From CAYMUN01 sp964393835 (GTDB lineage Bacteria; Patescibacteriota; Saccharimonadia; Saccharimonadales; UBA4665), in the NCBI GenBank assembly GCA_964393835.1, contig CAYMUN010000002.1:1-64000 (forward strand): a stretch of DNA of 64,000 nt, given 5' to 3'. Positions 1-7,949 of this stretch are shown piece after piece (positions within the stretch are counted from its first letter, which is position 1; each line of letters opens with the position of its first letter). The translations under genes were made by a program, and so were the position numbers. The notes beneath the pieces were generated by a model that had not been told where the DNA came from, did not search any database, and saw only the letters and a program-made list of their open reading frames with translations.

Positions 1-16
1 TATAATCACCTCTGTT

Positions 17-91
17 GCGGGTGTCGTATAATGGCTATTATCCCAGTTTTCCAAACTGGTGACGGGAGTTCGATCCTCCCCACCCGCACCA
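17..91 (+). tRNA. tRNA-Gly(TCC)
   Basis: The 7-bp acceptor stem GCGGGTG/CACCCGC closes the cloverleaf. The anticodon loop TTTCCAA carries TCC, reading GGA. The T-loop TTCGATC is normal and the 3' CCA is encoded (89-91). A TATAAT -10 box at 1-6 puts the transcription start about 4 nt before the tRNA. tRNA-Arg follows after 18 nt, so the two are probably cotranscribed. Confidence 0.95.
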
Positions 92-109
92 AAGTTTTCG
101 AGATGGTTT

Positions 110-186
110 GCCCCGGTAGCTCAGCTGGATAGAGCAGAGGACTTCTAAGCCTAAGGTCGCAGGTTCGAATCCTGCCCGGGGCACCA
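110..186 (+). tRNA. tRNA-Arg(TCT)
   Basis: The acceptor stem is GCCCCGG/CCGGGGC, the loop CTTCTAA gives anticodon TCT (AGA codons), the T-arm is GCAGG-TTCGAAT-CCTGC, and the CCA is encoded at 184-186. Only three central pairs of the anticodon stem are canonical (positions 27-43 and 31-39 look mismatched), which is slightly unusual. Confidence 0.92.
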
Positions 187-276
187 CATTTTGTTTGATA
201 TAAACCTCGATGTTCTATGGGTGCGATTGCTTCTGCGCATTAGGATAGAATCTGGGATGAAGAGCTAGCGAAACTT

Positions 277-408
277 ATGTACCAAAAGCTCTACGATGAA
301 CTAAACAGTATAGGGCTCACCGAATTTAACTACAGATACAATAACGGTGAGAAAGTGGCCCAGTTCTGGCAGATCAGTCCGACTTATACCGCACAAAAAG
401 TTGTATAA
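277..408 (+). CDS. small ORF or gene remnant, 43 aa
   Basis: This open frame sits between tRNA-Arg and tRNA-His, starts MYQKLYDELNSIG and ends in TAA. Its composition is coding-like (aromatic and charged residues alternate). In-frame codons continue upstream to a TAG at 241, so it could be the 3' remnant of a longer gene. A TAGAAT at 246-251 could serve as a -10. I do not recognise a family. The rest of 187-457 holds only two further TATAAT boxes (404-409 and 424-429), the second placed to drive tRNA-His. Confidence 0.3.
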   Translation: MYQKLYDELNSIGLTEFNYRYNNGEKVAQFWQISPTYTAQKVV

Positions 409-457
409 TCCCCCTGTTTCAGCTATAATCACCCCTGTTCTTGGATTTGTATTATAT

Positions 458-535
458 GGCGGGCGTAGCTCAGTTGGTTAGAGCGTCTGGTTGTGGTCCA
501 GAAGGCCGTGGGTTCAAGTCCCATCGCTCGCCCCA
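458..535 (+). tRNA. tRNA-His(GTG)
   Basis: The acceptor stem has eight pairs (GGCGGGCG/CGCTCGCC), including the extra G-1:C73 pair diagnostic of tRNA-His. The anticodon loop TTGTGGT carries GTG. CCA is encoded at 533-535. A TATAAT at 424-429 is a likely promoter -10. The block 424-439 matches 1-16 (upstream of tRNA-Gly) at 15 of 16 bases. Confidence 0.95.
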
Positions 536-585
536 TATTTGCTTCTACTCTGGTCCGATTGGCTGATGTCAGATATACTGTATGT

Positions 586-1731
586 ATGCGGCAGCCAAAA
601 GTATTATCTTGTTTCTCGGGAGCTTTTGGGCTCGATTTGGGTTTAGAGCGAGCTGGTTTTGAGGTTATTTGGGCTAATGAAATCGAGGAAGATTTCGTCA
701 ATACCATCCGGCTGAATCGGCCTGCCACCACCATTGTACAAGCCGACATGAAAACCCTTGATCCCGCTGTGGTTATGAAACGGCTACGACTACGGCCTGG
801 CCAGCTGGATGTAATGGCTGGCGGCCCCCCCTGTCAATCATTTAGTACGGCCGGGCGGCGGCTGTCTATCAATGACGCTCGCGGCAACTTGATGCTGCAG
901 TACATCCACTGGGTGAACGTGTTTCGACCGCAGTATTTTATTTTGGAAAACGTACGCGGGCTGTTGTCGGCACCGATCAAACACGTTCCCCATGTGCAGC
1001 GTGGTAAAAAATGGCAGCCAGCACCTGACGAAACTTCGGGATCGGCCCTGCGCTTAGTGCTGGCTGAGATTGCCAAGATCGGCTATACGGTCAATTACCA
1101 ACTCATTAACGCCGCTAATTACGGCGTGCCCCAGACGAGGGAACGTGTCGTATTGCTTGGCTCGCGGGACGGCACTGTGCTGGAGTTCCCTGAGCCGACT
1201 CACGCCAAAGTACCGACTGGTGGCCTGCTACCTTGGGCAACGCTAGGCGATGCCCTGATGGATCTGCACGAACCGGAGCCCGAACACGCCACCTACTCCG
1301 CCGCCCGTTTGCAGTTTCTCAAACAAGTCCCGAGCGGTGGTAATTGGCGGTCATTACCGACGGCTTTGCAGGCCGAAGCCATGGGTGGCGCCTTTACATC
1401 CGGTGGAGGCAAAGTAGGCTTTTACCGGCGACTTAGCTGGTCTAAACCCTCGCCGACGGTTACTACGGCACCCCACCAAAAAGCGACCGATATGTGTCAC
1501 CCTGAAGCCGATCGTCCATTGTCAGTCCGGGAGTATGCCCGTATCCAGCAGTTTCCTGATGATTGGCAATTCTACGGCAGTACCAGCCAAAAATACAAGC
1601 AGATCGGCAATGCCGTGCCGGTAGGCTTAGGCTACAGTATCGGTACAACTATTTACCAGGCGCTGGCAGGCCCTGACGTTATGCCGGCTGCCACAACTGT
1701 CTTACAAACATCAAGTTTGCTCGCCGCCTGA
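586..1731 (+). CDS. DNA (cytosine-5-)-methyltransferase (type II R-M)
   Basis: This 381-aa C5-cytosine methyltransferase protects the host DNA from the endonuclease encoded next to it. The motifs run in canonical order: motif I (FSGAFGLDLGLERAGF) binds AdoMet, motif IV GGPPCQSFS carries the catalytic Cys, motif VI is ENVRG, motif VIII QTRERVVLLGSR, motif IX-like RIQQFPDDW, and motif X QIGNAVPVGLG. An upstream in-frame ATG at 493 lies inside tRNA-His and is rejected. ATG 586 is exactly 7 nt after a TATACT -10 (574-579), so the mRNA should be leaderless. The recognition sequence cannot be read from the protein. The endonuclease starts 19 nt downstream. Confidence 0.95.
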   Translation: MRQPKVLSCFSGAFGLDLGLERAGFEVIWANEIEEDFVNTIRLNRPATTIVQADMKTLDPAVVMKRLRLRPGQLDVMAGGPPCQSFSTAGRRLSINDARGNLMLQYIHWVNVFRPQYFILENVRGLLSAPIKHVPHVQRGKKWQPAPDETSGSALRLVLAEIAKIGYTVNYQLINAANYGVPQTRERVVLLGSRDGTVLEFPEPTHAKVPTGGLLPWATLGDALMDLHEPEPEHATYSAARLQFLKQVPSGGNWRSLPTALQAEAMGGAFTSGGGKVGFYRRLSWSKPSPTVTTAPHQKATDMCHPEADRPLSVREYARIQQFPDDWQFYGSTSQKYKQIGNAVPVGLGYSIGTTIYQALAGPDVMPAATTVLQTSSLLAA

Positions 1732-1750
1732 TTTGGCTTACAATAACGCC

Positions 1751-2485
1751 ATGCCGACTATCGACCAAGCCAGCCTCAAGACCTTCGTTAACGAAAACAT
1801 CGATATCTTTCATGCCTCACGGCTCAATAAGCTTCAGACCACCAAGCTCACCACGCTCCTTAAAAATAAGAATCCATACCTGTTTCGTGCCAAAAATATT
1901 ACGACCGCCGACGCCCTAGTCAAAGATTTATTAGAAGCCGTGCTGTATGCCTCTGAGGAAAAATTCATGGGTGATTTTTTGGAACGCTTGGCGATCTTTA
2001 CGGTGCAGCAACTTTGGAATGGTCAGAAATCACCGGCCACCGGCATTGACCTGGAATTTACTAAAGACGACGTGCGCTACCTGGTATCAGTAAAATCCGG
2101 CCCGCATTGGAGTAACAGCAGCAGCATGGCCCAGCAACGAGCGAATTTCCACACTGCCACCGCCGTCATCAAACAGCAAAGCCCGCGCGAGCACGTCGAA
2201 CCGGTCATTGGTATCTGCTATAGCAAAAGCCGCACCAGCTTTAACCATGGGATTATGACCGTCTACGGACAATTATTTTGGGAGCTTTTGACCGACGATC
2301 CAGATTTTTATACGACGATAGTCGAACCAATCGGCTATCGGGCACTGGAGCACAATCAAGCCTTTTACGCCGAAAAAGAGCGTATTCTGGCTCTGTTTGC
2401 AGCTGATTTTACGGAACAATACTGCGACGATGGCGCTATCAACTGGCAACGGTTAGTCAGCTTTAACAGCGGCAATCATCGTTAG
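1751..2485 (+). CDS. type II restriction endonuclease, PmeII-like
   Basis: This 244-aa protein is the probable endonuclease partner of the adjacent methyltransferase. It carries the family-like stretches KNPYLFRAKN and FMGDFLERLAIF, then GIDLEF followed about ten residues later by VSVKSGPHW, which fits the D...(E/S)xK pattern of a PD-(D/E)XK active site. From memory it resembles the PmeII/MjaII family; I could not search. The chosen ATG sits exactly 7 nt after TACAAT (1739-1744), implying its own leaderless transcript besides any readthrough. It ends 5 nt before the convergent stop of the next gene. Confidence 0.8.
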   Translation: MPTIDQASLKTFVNENIDIFHASRLNKLQTTKLTTLLKNKNPYLFRAKNITTADALVKDLLEAVLYASEEKFMGDFLERLAIFTVQQLWNGQKSPATGIDLEFTKDDVRYLVSVKSGPHWSNSSSMAQQRANFHTATAVIKQQSPREHVEPVIGICYSKSRTSFNHGIMTVYGQLFWELLTDDPDFYTTIVEPIGYRALEHNQAFYAEKERILALFAADFTEQYCDDGAINWQRLVSFNSGNHR

Positions 2486-2489
2486 CCGC

Positions 2490-3428
2490 TCAGGCTTTAA
2501 CTTGGATGACGACTTTGCCGCGAGGATGATTGGTCTTTAGGTATTCTAGGGCCGCTGCTGCCTCATCGAGCGAAAATACTTTGTCGACATTGGCTTTTAA
2601 TTTGCCGGCATCGACCAGCTCGGCAATTTTGACTAACCGCTCAGGCGTAGCTTTGCTGGATTGTTGAGTGTAGCGAATATCTCCCGCCTTGACGAGCGCC
2701 TCATCTGCTTTGGCCACCATTGATACCAGCGCACCGCCAGGTTTTAAGACAGCGTACGACTTGGTGTTGGTCTCACCCCCCACGGTGTCAAAAACAGCAT
2801 CATAATCTTTGAGCAATGCCGAGAAATCTTGGCTCTTGTAATCAATAACTTCGTCAGCGCCAAGCCCTTTGACAAACTCAGCATCATCGGCGGTCACCGT
2901 GGTAGCTACATAAGCCCCGATATTTTTAGCGATCTGGATAGCTAACGAGCCAATGCCGCCGGCCCCGCCGTGAATCAAGATCTTTTGGTCAGCTTGCAAA
3001 CTCATATGATCAACGAGAGCTTGGTAAGCGCTGATGGCAGCGAGAGGCAACGCGGCGGCAGCCGTAAAATCAACGCTACTTGGTTTAGCCACCAACTGGC
3101 TGGCAGTGACTGGCGTGAATTCGGCAAAAGAGCCCTGGCCGCTGACCGCGTTAGCCATACCATAGACAGCTTGCCCAATCTCAAAGCCGGAAACATCCTC
3201 GCCAATTTCGACAACCGTGCCAGCAACATCACCGCCAAGTGTGGCGGGCAACTTTAGCGGGATGAATTCCTGATACATGCCATCACGAACTTTCCAGTCA
3301 AAGGGGTTAAGGCCAGCTGCCCGCACTTCTACCAAAACTTGTCCTTTGCCAGCTAGCGGCTTATCGGCTTGAGTGGTAACTTGTACGGCATCCTCGCCGC
3401 CATACTTGGTAATTTGTGCTGCTTTCAT
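2490..3428 (-). CDS. zinc-type/quinone oxidoreductase-like NADP-dependent dehydrogenase
   Basis: This 312-aa medium-chain dehydrogenase/reductase is of the quinone oxidoreductase (zeta-crystallin-like) class. It has an N-terminal GroES-like fold (LNPFDWKVRDG, GGDVAGTVVEIG), the Rossmann signature HGGAGGIGSLAIQIAK for NADP(H), and the typical C-terminal NHPRGKVVIQV. The structural zinc Cys cluster of alcohol dehydrogenases is absent, which favours a zinc-free NADPH:quinone or enone reductase. ATG 3428 follows AGGAGG by 6 nt, a better start than the in-frame ATG 3434 or the codon at 3452. It is divergent from the P-type ATPase gene and shares its palindrome-bearing promoter region. Confidence 0.88.
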   Translation of the reverse strand: MKAAQITKYGGEDAVQVTTQADKPLAGKGQVLVEVRAAGLNPFDWKVRDGMYQEFIPLKLPATLGGDVAGTVVEIGEDVSGFEIGQAVYGMANAVSGQGSFAEFTPVTASQLVAKPSSVDFTAAAALPLAAISAYQALVDHMSLQADQKILIHGGAGGIGSLAIQIAKNIGAYVATTVTADDAEFVKGLGADEVIDYKSQDFSALLKDYDAVFDTVGGETNTKSYAVLKPGGALVSMVAKADEALVKAGDIRYTQQSSKATPERLVKIAELVDAGKLKANVDKVFSLDEAAAALEYLKTNHPRGKVVIQVKA

Positions 3429-3454
3429 GCTCATCCTCCTTTTATATTGCAATA

Positions 3455-3469
3455 CTATACTTAGTATAG
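3455..3469. promoter_or_regulatory. 15-bp palindrome between divergent genes (candidate operator)
   Basis: CTATACT-T-AGTATAG is a perfect 7+1+7 inverted repeat between the dehydrogenase (minus) and P-type ATPase (plus) genes. It lies just upstream of the strong SD of the dehydrogenase and contains TATACT/TATAGT boxes that could be its -10. It resembles an operator for a small dimeric regulator; no regulator gene is adjacent. Confidence 0.45.
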
Positions 3470-3530
3470 CATAAGACTATCGCCTAAAGTTGCTATACTA
3501 CTATGAACGAACTTCTAACGGGAGAGGGTG

Positions 3531-5369
3531 ATGAAACAAGTGCTGAAATTTTTGCTGCGCTACAAACTGTTTAGCGGCGCGCTGGCAGCAGTTATCGTCG
3601 GACTAACTCTAGAAGCAACTGGCCAACGGACTATCGCCCACTGGTTGCTGGGTACTGTCTCGATTATCGAGCTGCTGCCGCTACTGTGGGTCATGACCCA
3701 AGATTTACGCTCCGGTAAATACGGCATCGATATCCTGGCCGCTACGGCAATTATTACTTCGGTAATTCTCGGTCAGTACTGGGCCGCCATCGTCATAGTG
3801 CTGATGCTTACCGGCGGCGAAGCCCTAGAAAACTTTGCCGAGCATCGAGCCCGGCGAGAGCTTGACGCCCTGCTCAAGCACGCTCCGCAAAAAGCCCATG
3901 TTATTCGCAAGGGTAAAACTCTCGAAGTTCGGGTTAGCGAGCTCCATGCCGGCGATAAAATCCTGGTCAAGCCGGGCGAACTGGTGCCGGTTGACGCCGT
4001 AATCATCGACGGTGCCGCCAGTTTTGACGAATCATCACTGACCGGTGAGAGCTTACCCCAAGCCAAGCAGGCCGGTGACCGGCTATTGAGTGGCTCGATT
4101 AATCTGGATGCCGCGGTGACAGCTAAAGCCACGGCCACCGCCGAAGACAGCCAGTACCAGCAGATCGTCCGCCTCGTAAAGAGCGCGGCGGCCAGCCAGG
4201 CCCCGTTTGTACGCCTGGCTGATCGTTACAGCCTGCCGTTTACCTTTATGGCCTTTACCCTCGCTACCGGGGTCTGGCTGCTGAGTGGCGAGCCAATTCG
4301 CTTCTTGGAAGTCATCGTGGTGGCTACGCCCTGCCCACTGCTACTGGCGGCGCCCATCGCCCTCATCAGCGGCATGGCCCGGGCCAGTCGTTACGGTATC
4401 ATCGTTAAAAGCGGCTCAGCCCTAGAGCGCCTGGCCGAAGCCCGGGCTATGGCCTTTGACAAGACCGGCACCCTGACGAGCGGTCAGCTACAAGTTGATA
4501 CCGTTAAGGCGTTCGGTACTCACCGTTCGGATGAGATTCTGGCCCTAGCCGCTAGCTTGGAGCAAAACTCCAATCATGTGCTAGCCGGTGCTATCGTGAC
4601 TGCCGCTAAAGCCCAAAGCCTGAAATTTACCAAGGCTAAGCATGTCCGTGAAATTCCCGGCCGCGGTCTAGAAGCTGTAGTCAAAGGCCAGTCGGTATTA
4701 GTCGGTCGCTTCAGTTTGCTGAGCGAACATGATATCGAATTACCGGCGAAATTTAAACAAGCTAGTATCCAGCAGACCGCGGTCTTTGTGGCAATCAACG
4801 GTCAGCTAGCTGGTGTCATCACTCTCAGAGACGAGCTACGCCCAGAAACTAAAGCAACCCTAGAACGCCTCCGCTCATTAGGTATCAAACGATTTATGCT
4901 CGTTACGGGTGATAATCGGGCCGCCGCCGAATCAATCGCCAAGCAGCTCAGCATCACCCAGGTGTACGCCGAGGCACTGCCGGCAAATAAACTACACGTC
5001 CTAGACGAAACCCCTGACCGCCCACTGGTTTTTATCGGTGATGGAGTGAATGATGCCCCGATTTTAGCAGCGGCTGATGTCGGAGTCGCTCTCGGGGCCC
5101 GCGGCTCAACAGCCGCCAGTGAATCAGCCGATATTGTTATCATGCCGGATGATCTCAGTCGCTTGGCAACCAGCGTCGCGATTGCCAAGCGCACCTTTCG
5201 TATCGCCCGCCAGAGCATCATGGTGGGTATCAGTCTCAGCGTTTTACTGATGCTCGTCTTCGCGACCGGTAAGTTCCCGCCCCTAGCCGGTGCTATCATC
5301 CAAGAAGTTGTCGACGTAGTCGTTATCGCCAATGCTTTGCGCGCCCACATCGGCCCGCTTAGGACATAG
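3531..5369 (+). CDS. heavy-metal-translocating P1B-type ATPase
   Basis: This 612-aa cation-exporting P-type ATPase resides in the inner membrane. The actuator loop carries LTGESLPQ, the ion-site helix carries TPCPLLLAAPIAL, the phosphorylation site is DKTGTLT, and the hinge is VFIGDGVNDAP. There are hydrophobic helices at both ends and no N-terminal heavy-metal-associated domain. The usual CPC metal site reads TPCPL, and the HP dipeptide diagnostic of P1B pumps reads NHVL (His kept, Pro lost), so the metal cannot be assigned. The -10 TATACT (3494-3499, extended TGC) gives a leader of about 25 nt with a GGAG SD. A GTG at 3528 is an alternative start. It overlaps the convergent gene by 11 bp. 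Confidence 0.93.
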   Translation: MKQVLKFLLRYKLFSGALAAVIVGLTLEATGQRTIAHWLLGTVSIIELLPLLWVMTQDLRSGKYGIDILAATAIITSVILGQYWAAIVIVLMLTGGEALENFAEHRARRELDALLKHAPQKAHVIRKGKTLEVRVSELHAGDKILVKPGELVPVDAVIIDGAASFDESSLTGESLPQAKQAGDRLLSGSINLDAAVTAKATATAEDSQYQQIVRLVKSAAASQAPFVRLADRYSLPFTFMAFTLATGVWLLSGEPIRFLEVIVVATPCPLLLAAPIALISGMARASRYGIIVKSGSALERLAEARAMAFDKTGTLTSGQLQVDTVKAFGTHRSDEILALAASLEQNSNHVLAGAIVTAAKAQSLKFTKAKHVREIPGRGLEAVVKGQSVLVGRFSLLSEHDIELPAKFKQASIQQTAVFVAINGQLAGVITLRDELRPETKATLERLRSLGIKRFMLVTGDNRAAAESIAKQLSITQVYAEALPANKLHVLDETPDRPLVFIGDGVNDAPILAAADVGVALGARGSTAASESADIVIMPDDLSRLATSVAIAKRTFRIARQSIMVGISLSVLLMLVFATGKFPPLAGAIIQEVVDVVVIANALRAHIGPLRT

Positions 5370-5981
5370 ACAACAGCCAGGCAATCAATAGCGGCACCAG
5401 TACGTTATCTAATCCCCGGATCCCTAGATTTTCAATAATCATCGCCCCGGCGGCCGCGCAAAGCATAAAAACCGGGTCAAGCGCCACGCCAGACAATTCC
5501 ATATAGGCAACCAGTACTCCCAAAGACACCACCAAAAAAGTCAGGCTACCGATCCAGCTCTTGCGATGTCCAAATATCAAGTAGGATTGCTTACCATAAC
5601 GAGTGCCGATTATAGCGGCCAGACCGTCAGCCAAACTCATTTGCAGCAAGGCGGCCATGTATATCCAATGATCCTGTGTGACCAGGCTAGTTAGGCCTAC
5701 CGCTAGTCCAAAATACAATTCGCCCCACGTTGGCCGCTGGACGCTGTGAATCGCGCTAAAAATATCCAAATATTAGAAATCCCGACACCGATCACAAAGC
5801 TAAGGCTTAGCCACCTGATCTGGTTCCAGCTTAAAAAAAACGGCCAAAAGGCCACGAAACTGCCAACCGTAACATGCACGATTTTCCGGCTCCATTCACT
5901 GTGTGAGCCCTGTTGGCGCCACCACAGTTCATTACCAGCTAATAGCACGGCCACGATCAATACGGTAAGAATTAGCGCCAT
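5359..5981 (-). pseudogene. frameshifted SEC59/DGK1/VTE5-like kinase or phosphatidate cytidylyltransferase-family membrane protein
   Basis: Two overlapping frames encode one membrane protein. The N-terminal frame has RKIVHVTVGSFVAFWPF, the conserved opening of dolichol/phytol kinase and CTP-transferase-like proteins. The C-terminal frame continues FSAIHSVQRPTWGELYFG and the DGLAAIIGTRYGK stretch typical of the same family. They join if the frame slips by -1 near 5750-5775, in the T-rich ATATTTGGATATTTTTAGC. No canonical slippery heptamer is visible, so a one-base indel (real or a sequencing error) is likeliest. A TACAAT -10 lies 8 nt before ATG 5981, indicating a leaderless start. If intact it would phosphorylate or CMP-activate an isoprenoid or lipid alcohol. 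Confidence 0.6.
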
Positions 5982-6086
5982 GTCCATTATTGTACGCTAC
6001 CAATCACATAGTGAAATTTATAACTGCCATGGTGGTTCAGTATCTTTAGACTAAACGGGTAGTAACGTAACGAAAGGATGGAGATT

Positions 6087-6230
6087 ATGGGTTACCTAGA
6101 AGACGCTGAAAAACGAATTGACGAAGAGCGCGAGCGCATGCAACAAAAAAAATTAGAAGACGCCACTAAAAAGGCTCAGGAGCAAGCCGAAAAAGCTGCC
6201 AAAAAAGATAACGATAATTCCCTCCTCTAG
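6087..6230 (+). CDS. small charged helical protein, 47 aa
   Basis: MGYLEDAEKR... is almost entirely Glu, Lys, Arg, Gln and Ala and should form one long amphipathic or coiled-coil helix. An AAGGATGGAG SD precedes the ATG and the frame is clean to TAG. Abundant small helical proteins of this type are often found in CPR genomes, but I do not recognise the family. The gene ends 8 nt from the 3' end of tRNA-Pro(CGG) on the other strand. Confidence 0.65.
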   Translation: MGYLEDAEKRIDEERERMQQKKLEDATKKAQEQAEKAAKKDNDNSLL

Positions 6231-6238
6231 CAAACTCC

Positions 6239-6315
6239 TGGTCGGGGTGGCGGGATTTGAACCCACGACCTCCGCGTCCCGAACGCGGCGCGCTACCAAA
6301 CTGCGCTACACCCCG
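6239..6315 (-). tRNA. tRNA-Pro(CGG)
   Basis: The minus strand reads CGGGGTG...CACCCCG with the loop TTCGGGA, anticodon CGG, and an encoded CCA (plus-strand TGG at 6239-6241). Only 18 nt separate its 5' end from the left border of island 1. Without the island it would lie 18 nt downstream of tRNA-Pro(TGG), so the two were probably a tandem transcription unit. Confidence 0.95.
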
Positions 6316-6333
6316 AAAGCTATAATCATAAAA

Positions 6334-6339
6334 TGGTCG
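6334..6339 (+). repeat. left attachment-site core of island 1
   Basis: TGGTCG repeats the 3' end of tRNA-Pro(TGG) at 11068-11073 in direct orientation. A 6-bp match alone is weak. The supporting evidence is that joining 11068-11073 to 6334-6339 keeps the recombinase frame open for 50 more codons. A 9-base match at the 3' end of tRNA-Pro(CGG) (6239-6247) does not do this. Confidence 0.6.
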
Positions 6340-6340
6340 A

Positions 6341-6493
6341 CTAACTGACCCGTTAAACGAACCTATTTTGCAGACCTTACATAGTCTACTGCTTAACTTT
6401 GGTGGTATCAAGGACAGGTTGGAACAGCTACACCTTGCAATCAGTGATGGTGGATTTTCAGAGCGAGCGTCAAAAATGCAGTTCTTGCTATAA
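6341..6493 (+). pseudogene. orphaned 3' end of the island 1 recombinase gene
   Basis: These 50 codons plus TAA have no start of their own but are in frame with the recombinase when the island ends are joined. The peptide begins LTDPLNEP and ends KMQFLL, with an amphipathic leucine-rich middle (LEQLHLAIS). The stop overlaps the TATAAT (6489-6494) of the next gene, a typical compact gene junction. It is interpreted as the native recombinase C-terminus left at the far end of the island by integration. Confidence 0.6.
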
Positions 6494-6501
6494 TCATGGT
6501 A

Positions 6502-6744
6502 ATGAAAGAAGTGAAATCACCATCTCAAAAGCGTCCAGTCAAGTTGCCACCGCAACATTCAGCCAGTGACACTTCTAATTGGGAGGATCGTAACGTTTCA
6601 GCACCAACACTAGATAAAATAACAAAGAAACGTGTTGTCCGCGATGTTGAATTTATAAGAAACGAGGATCGGTCAGAAGACATTATTGCGATGCCAGAAC
6701 AGAGGTCAAAAGAACAAAACCGTACTAAAAAGACTTCCAAGTAG
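6502..6744 (+). CDS. hypothetical protein, 80 aa
   Basis: A short, hydrophilic, basic and probably disordered protein (many Lys, Ser, Pro, Glu; ends KTKKTSK-like). ATG 6502 is one base after the predicted start site of TATAAT (6489-6494); the ATG at 6496 would lie upstream of that start and is less likely. It would be the first gene after the recombinase in the circular form of the island. No family is recognised. Confidence 0.55.
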   Translation: MKEVKSPSQKRPVKLPPQHSASDTSNWEDRNVSAPTLDKITKKRVVRDVEFIRNEDRSEDIIAMPEQRSKEQNRTKKTSK

Positions 6745-6788
6745 ACTATACGAGAAATTTGTTGAACCTAGTAGTAACAACGAACTGT

Positions 6789-7751
6789 CTAGTGCCTAGG
6801 CTGCATACCGTCTGCTAACGGGTAGGATGCAAAGAAAGCAGCTCGGTCATCATCACTAACGATAATAGCGTCACGAACAGGGTTCGGCAGAGCGTCCATC
6901 TCACGACGACCTGGTACGTCTTTACCAAGGCCGTGGTAATAAGAGCCAGCATAAGCACGTGAGAGCAAAGCTACATCAGCCTGGCTAAGCCAAGTATCTT
7001 GCATTTGCGCCAAGGCTTTGTCCTCTAGGTATTCTGTATCGCCAGAGTATAGCTCGTTCACCCACCATGTTTCTGGCAAAATCTTAACTTCATTGAGCCA
7101 GCCAGCAAAGCTGTCCACGACATCTTTGGCAAACTCCTCACCATGTGCATTTATCAGTTCATCTGCTTTTAGGACTTCAACTAAGTCTGTCAGCGATATA
7201 GCATAGGCCGAGGCTTCCAATGCCTCCAGCTCTGGTTTGCGCCGCTGTAATAGCATTCTAGCGGGCATGGCACGAAATGGTAAGTCTTGAGCCTCGAAGT
7301 CAGCAGCTTGTGCTTCCAGTTCGGTAACCTTGGTACGTGCCTCATCAATACGGGGCTTTATCTTGTCTAGGTTAGCATCACCAACACGCTCTGTTATAAC
7401 ACCGTCAAAGTGAGCTTTAACCTCTACCTCTTTATCTGCCCGTAATCGTGCTTCACCACGACGCTCATACTCTTGCGTCCAACGCCAAGCCGTATCACTA
7501 TCTATTAAACGACTGTCAGCCAGACGCTCACTGAATTCGACTTCTTCTATACCAAGCGTCTCGCTTACGCCAGCCCTGACAGCATCCATACTAGTCGCTT
7601 CTACGATACCCTGTTCAACAAACTTGGTAACCAGACCGCCAAAAGCCATTGGCTTAACATGTTCACCAGCAAGTATTGCAGTAGCCTCTGGGGTGTCAGG
7701 TACAGTCTGGGCTATTCTTGGGTGCATTTGCGCACGGTAATCGTCGTACAT
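6789..7751 (-). CDS. hypothetical protein of island 1, 320 aa
   Basis: An acidic soluble protein without a signal peptide or membrane segment. Its middle (roughly residues 115-170) is helical and rich in Glu, Ala and Lys, probably a coiled coil. The C-terminal third is Trp- and Tyr-rich (TWWVNELYSGDTEYLED, AYAGSYYHGLG). I do not recognise a domain. AT-rich TAATAT/TATAAA boxes end 4-8 nt before the ATG, so the transcript is probably nearly leaderless. It is transcribed toward the island's left end. Confidence 0.65.
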   Translation of the reverse strand: MYDDYRAQMHPRIAQTVPDTPEATAILAGEHVKPMAFGGLVTKFVEQGIVEATSMDAVRAGVSETLGIEEVEFSERLADSRLIDSDTAWRWTQEYERRGEARLRADKEVEVKAHFDGVITERVGDANLDKIKPRIDEARTKVTELEAQAADFEAQDLPFRAMPARMLLQRRKPELEALEASAYAISLTDLVEVLKADELINAHGEEFAKDVVDSFAGWLNEVKILPETWWVNELYSGDTEYLEDKALAQMQDTWLSQADVALLSRAYAGSYYHGLGKDVPGRREMDALPNPVRDAIIVSDDDRAAFFASYPLADGMQPRH

Positions 7752-7949
7752 AGAATTTATATTAGCATAAGATGTTTAATCTGTCAATGTCTGTATGTGA
7801 GGCGTCGCACAATGGCTGGTGCGCGACGTACCCTAACAGGGGTAAGGGTCATTTTTTAGCGACAAAAGTGCCTGTCAAGTGCCTACTCTTTTCCAGCCCA
7901 CCCCTGTTATAAAACATACTATACAACAATGGGTTTCAGCGTGAATTGC

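Noticed and set aside
493..585. N-terminal extension of the methyltransferase frame
   Set aside because: It starts inside tRNA-His and upstream of the TATACT promoter; the conserved protein begins at 586.
5740..5790. Programmed -1 frameshifting in the kinase-like gene
   Set aside because: No canonical X-XXY-YYZ heptamer or clear downstream pseudoknot; an indel is simpler.
6239..6247. TGGTCGGGG at the 3' end of tRNA-Pro(CGG) as the left end of island 1 (9-base match to the right end)
   Set aside because: It is a longer match, but explained by the two tRNAs being paralogous. Joining there stops the recombinase frame within a few codons, whereas 6334-6339 extends it by 50 codons.
6400..6425. 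GACAGGTTGGAAC as a duplicated tRNA-Pro T-arm fragment
   Set aside because: Resembles GACAGGATTTGAAC of the tRNA only with a gap and mismatches, and lies inside the orphaned recombinase tail frame.
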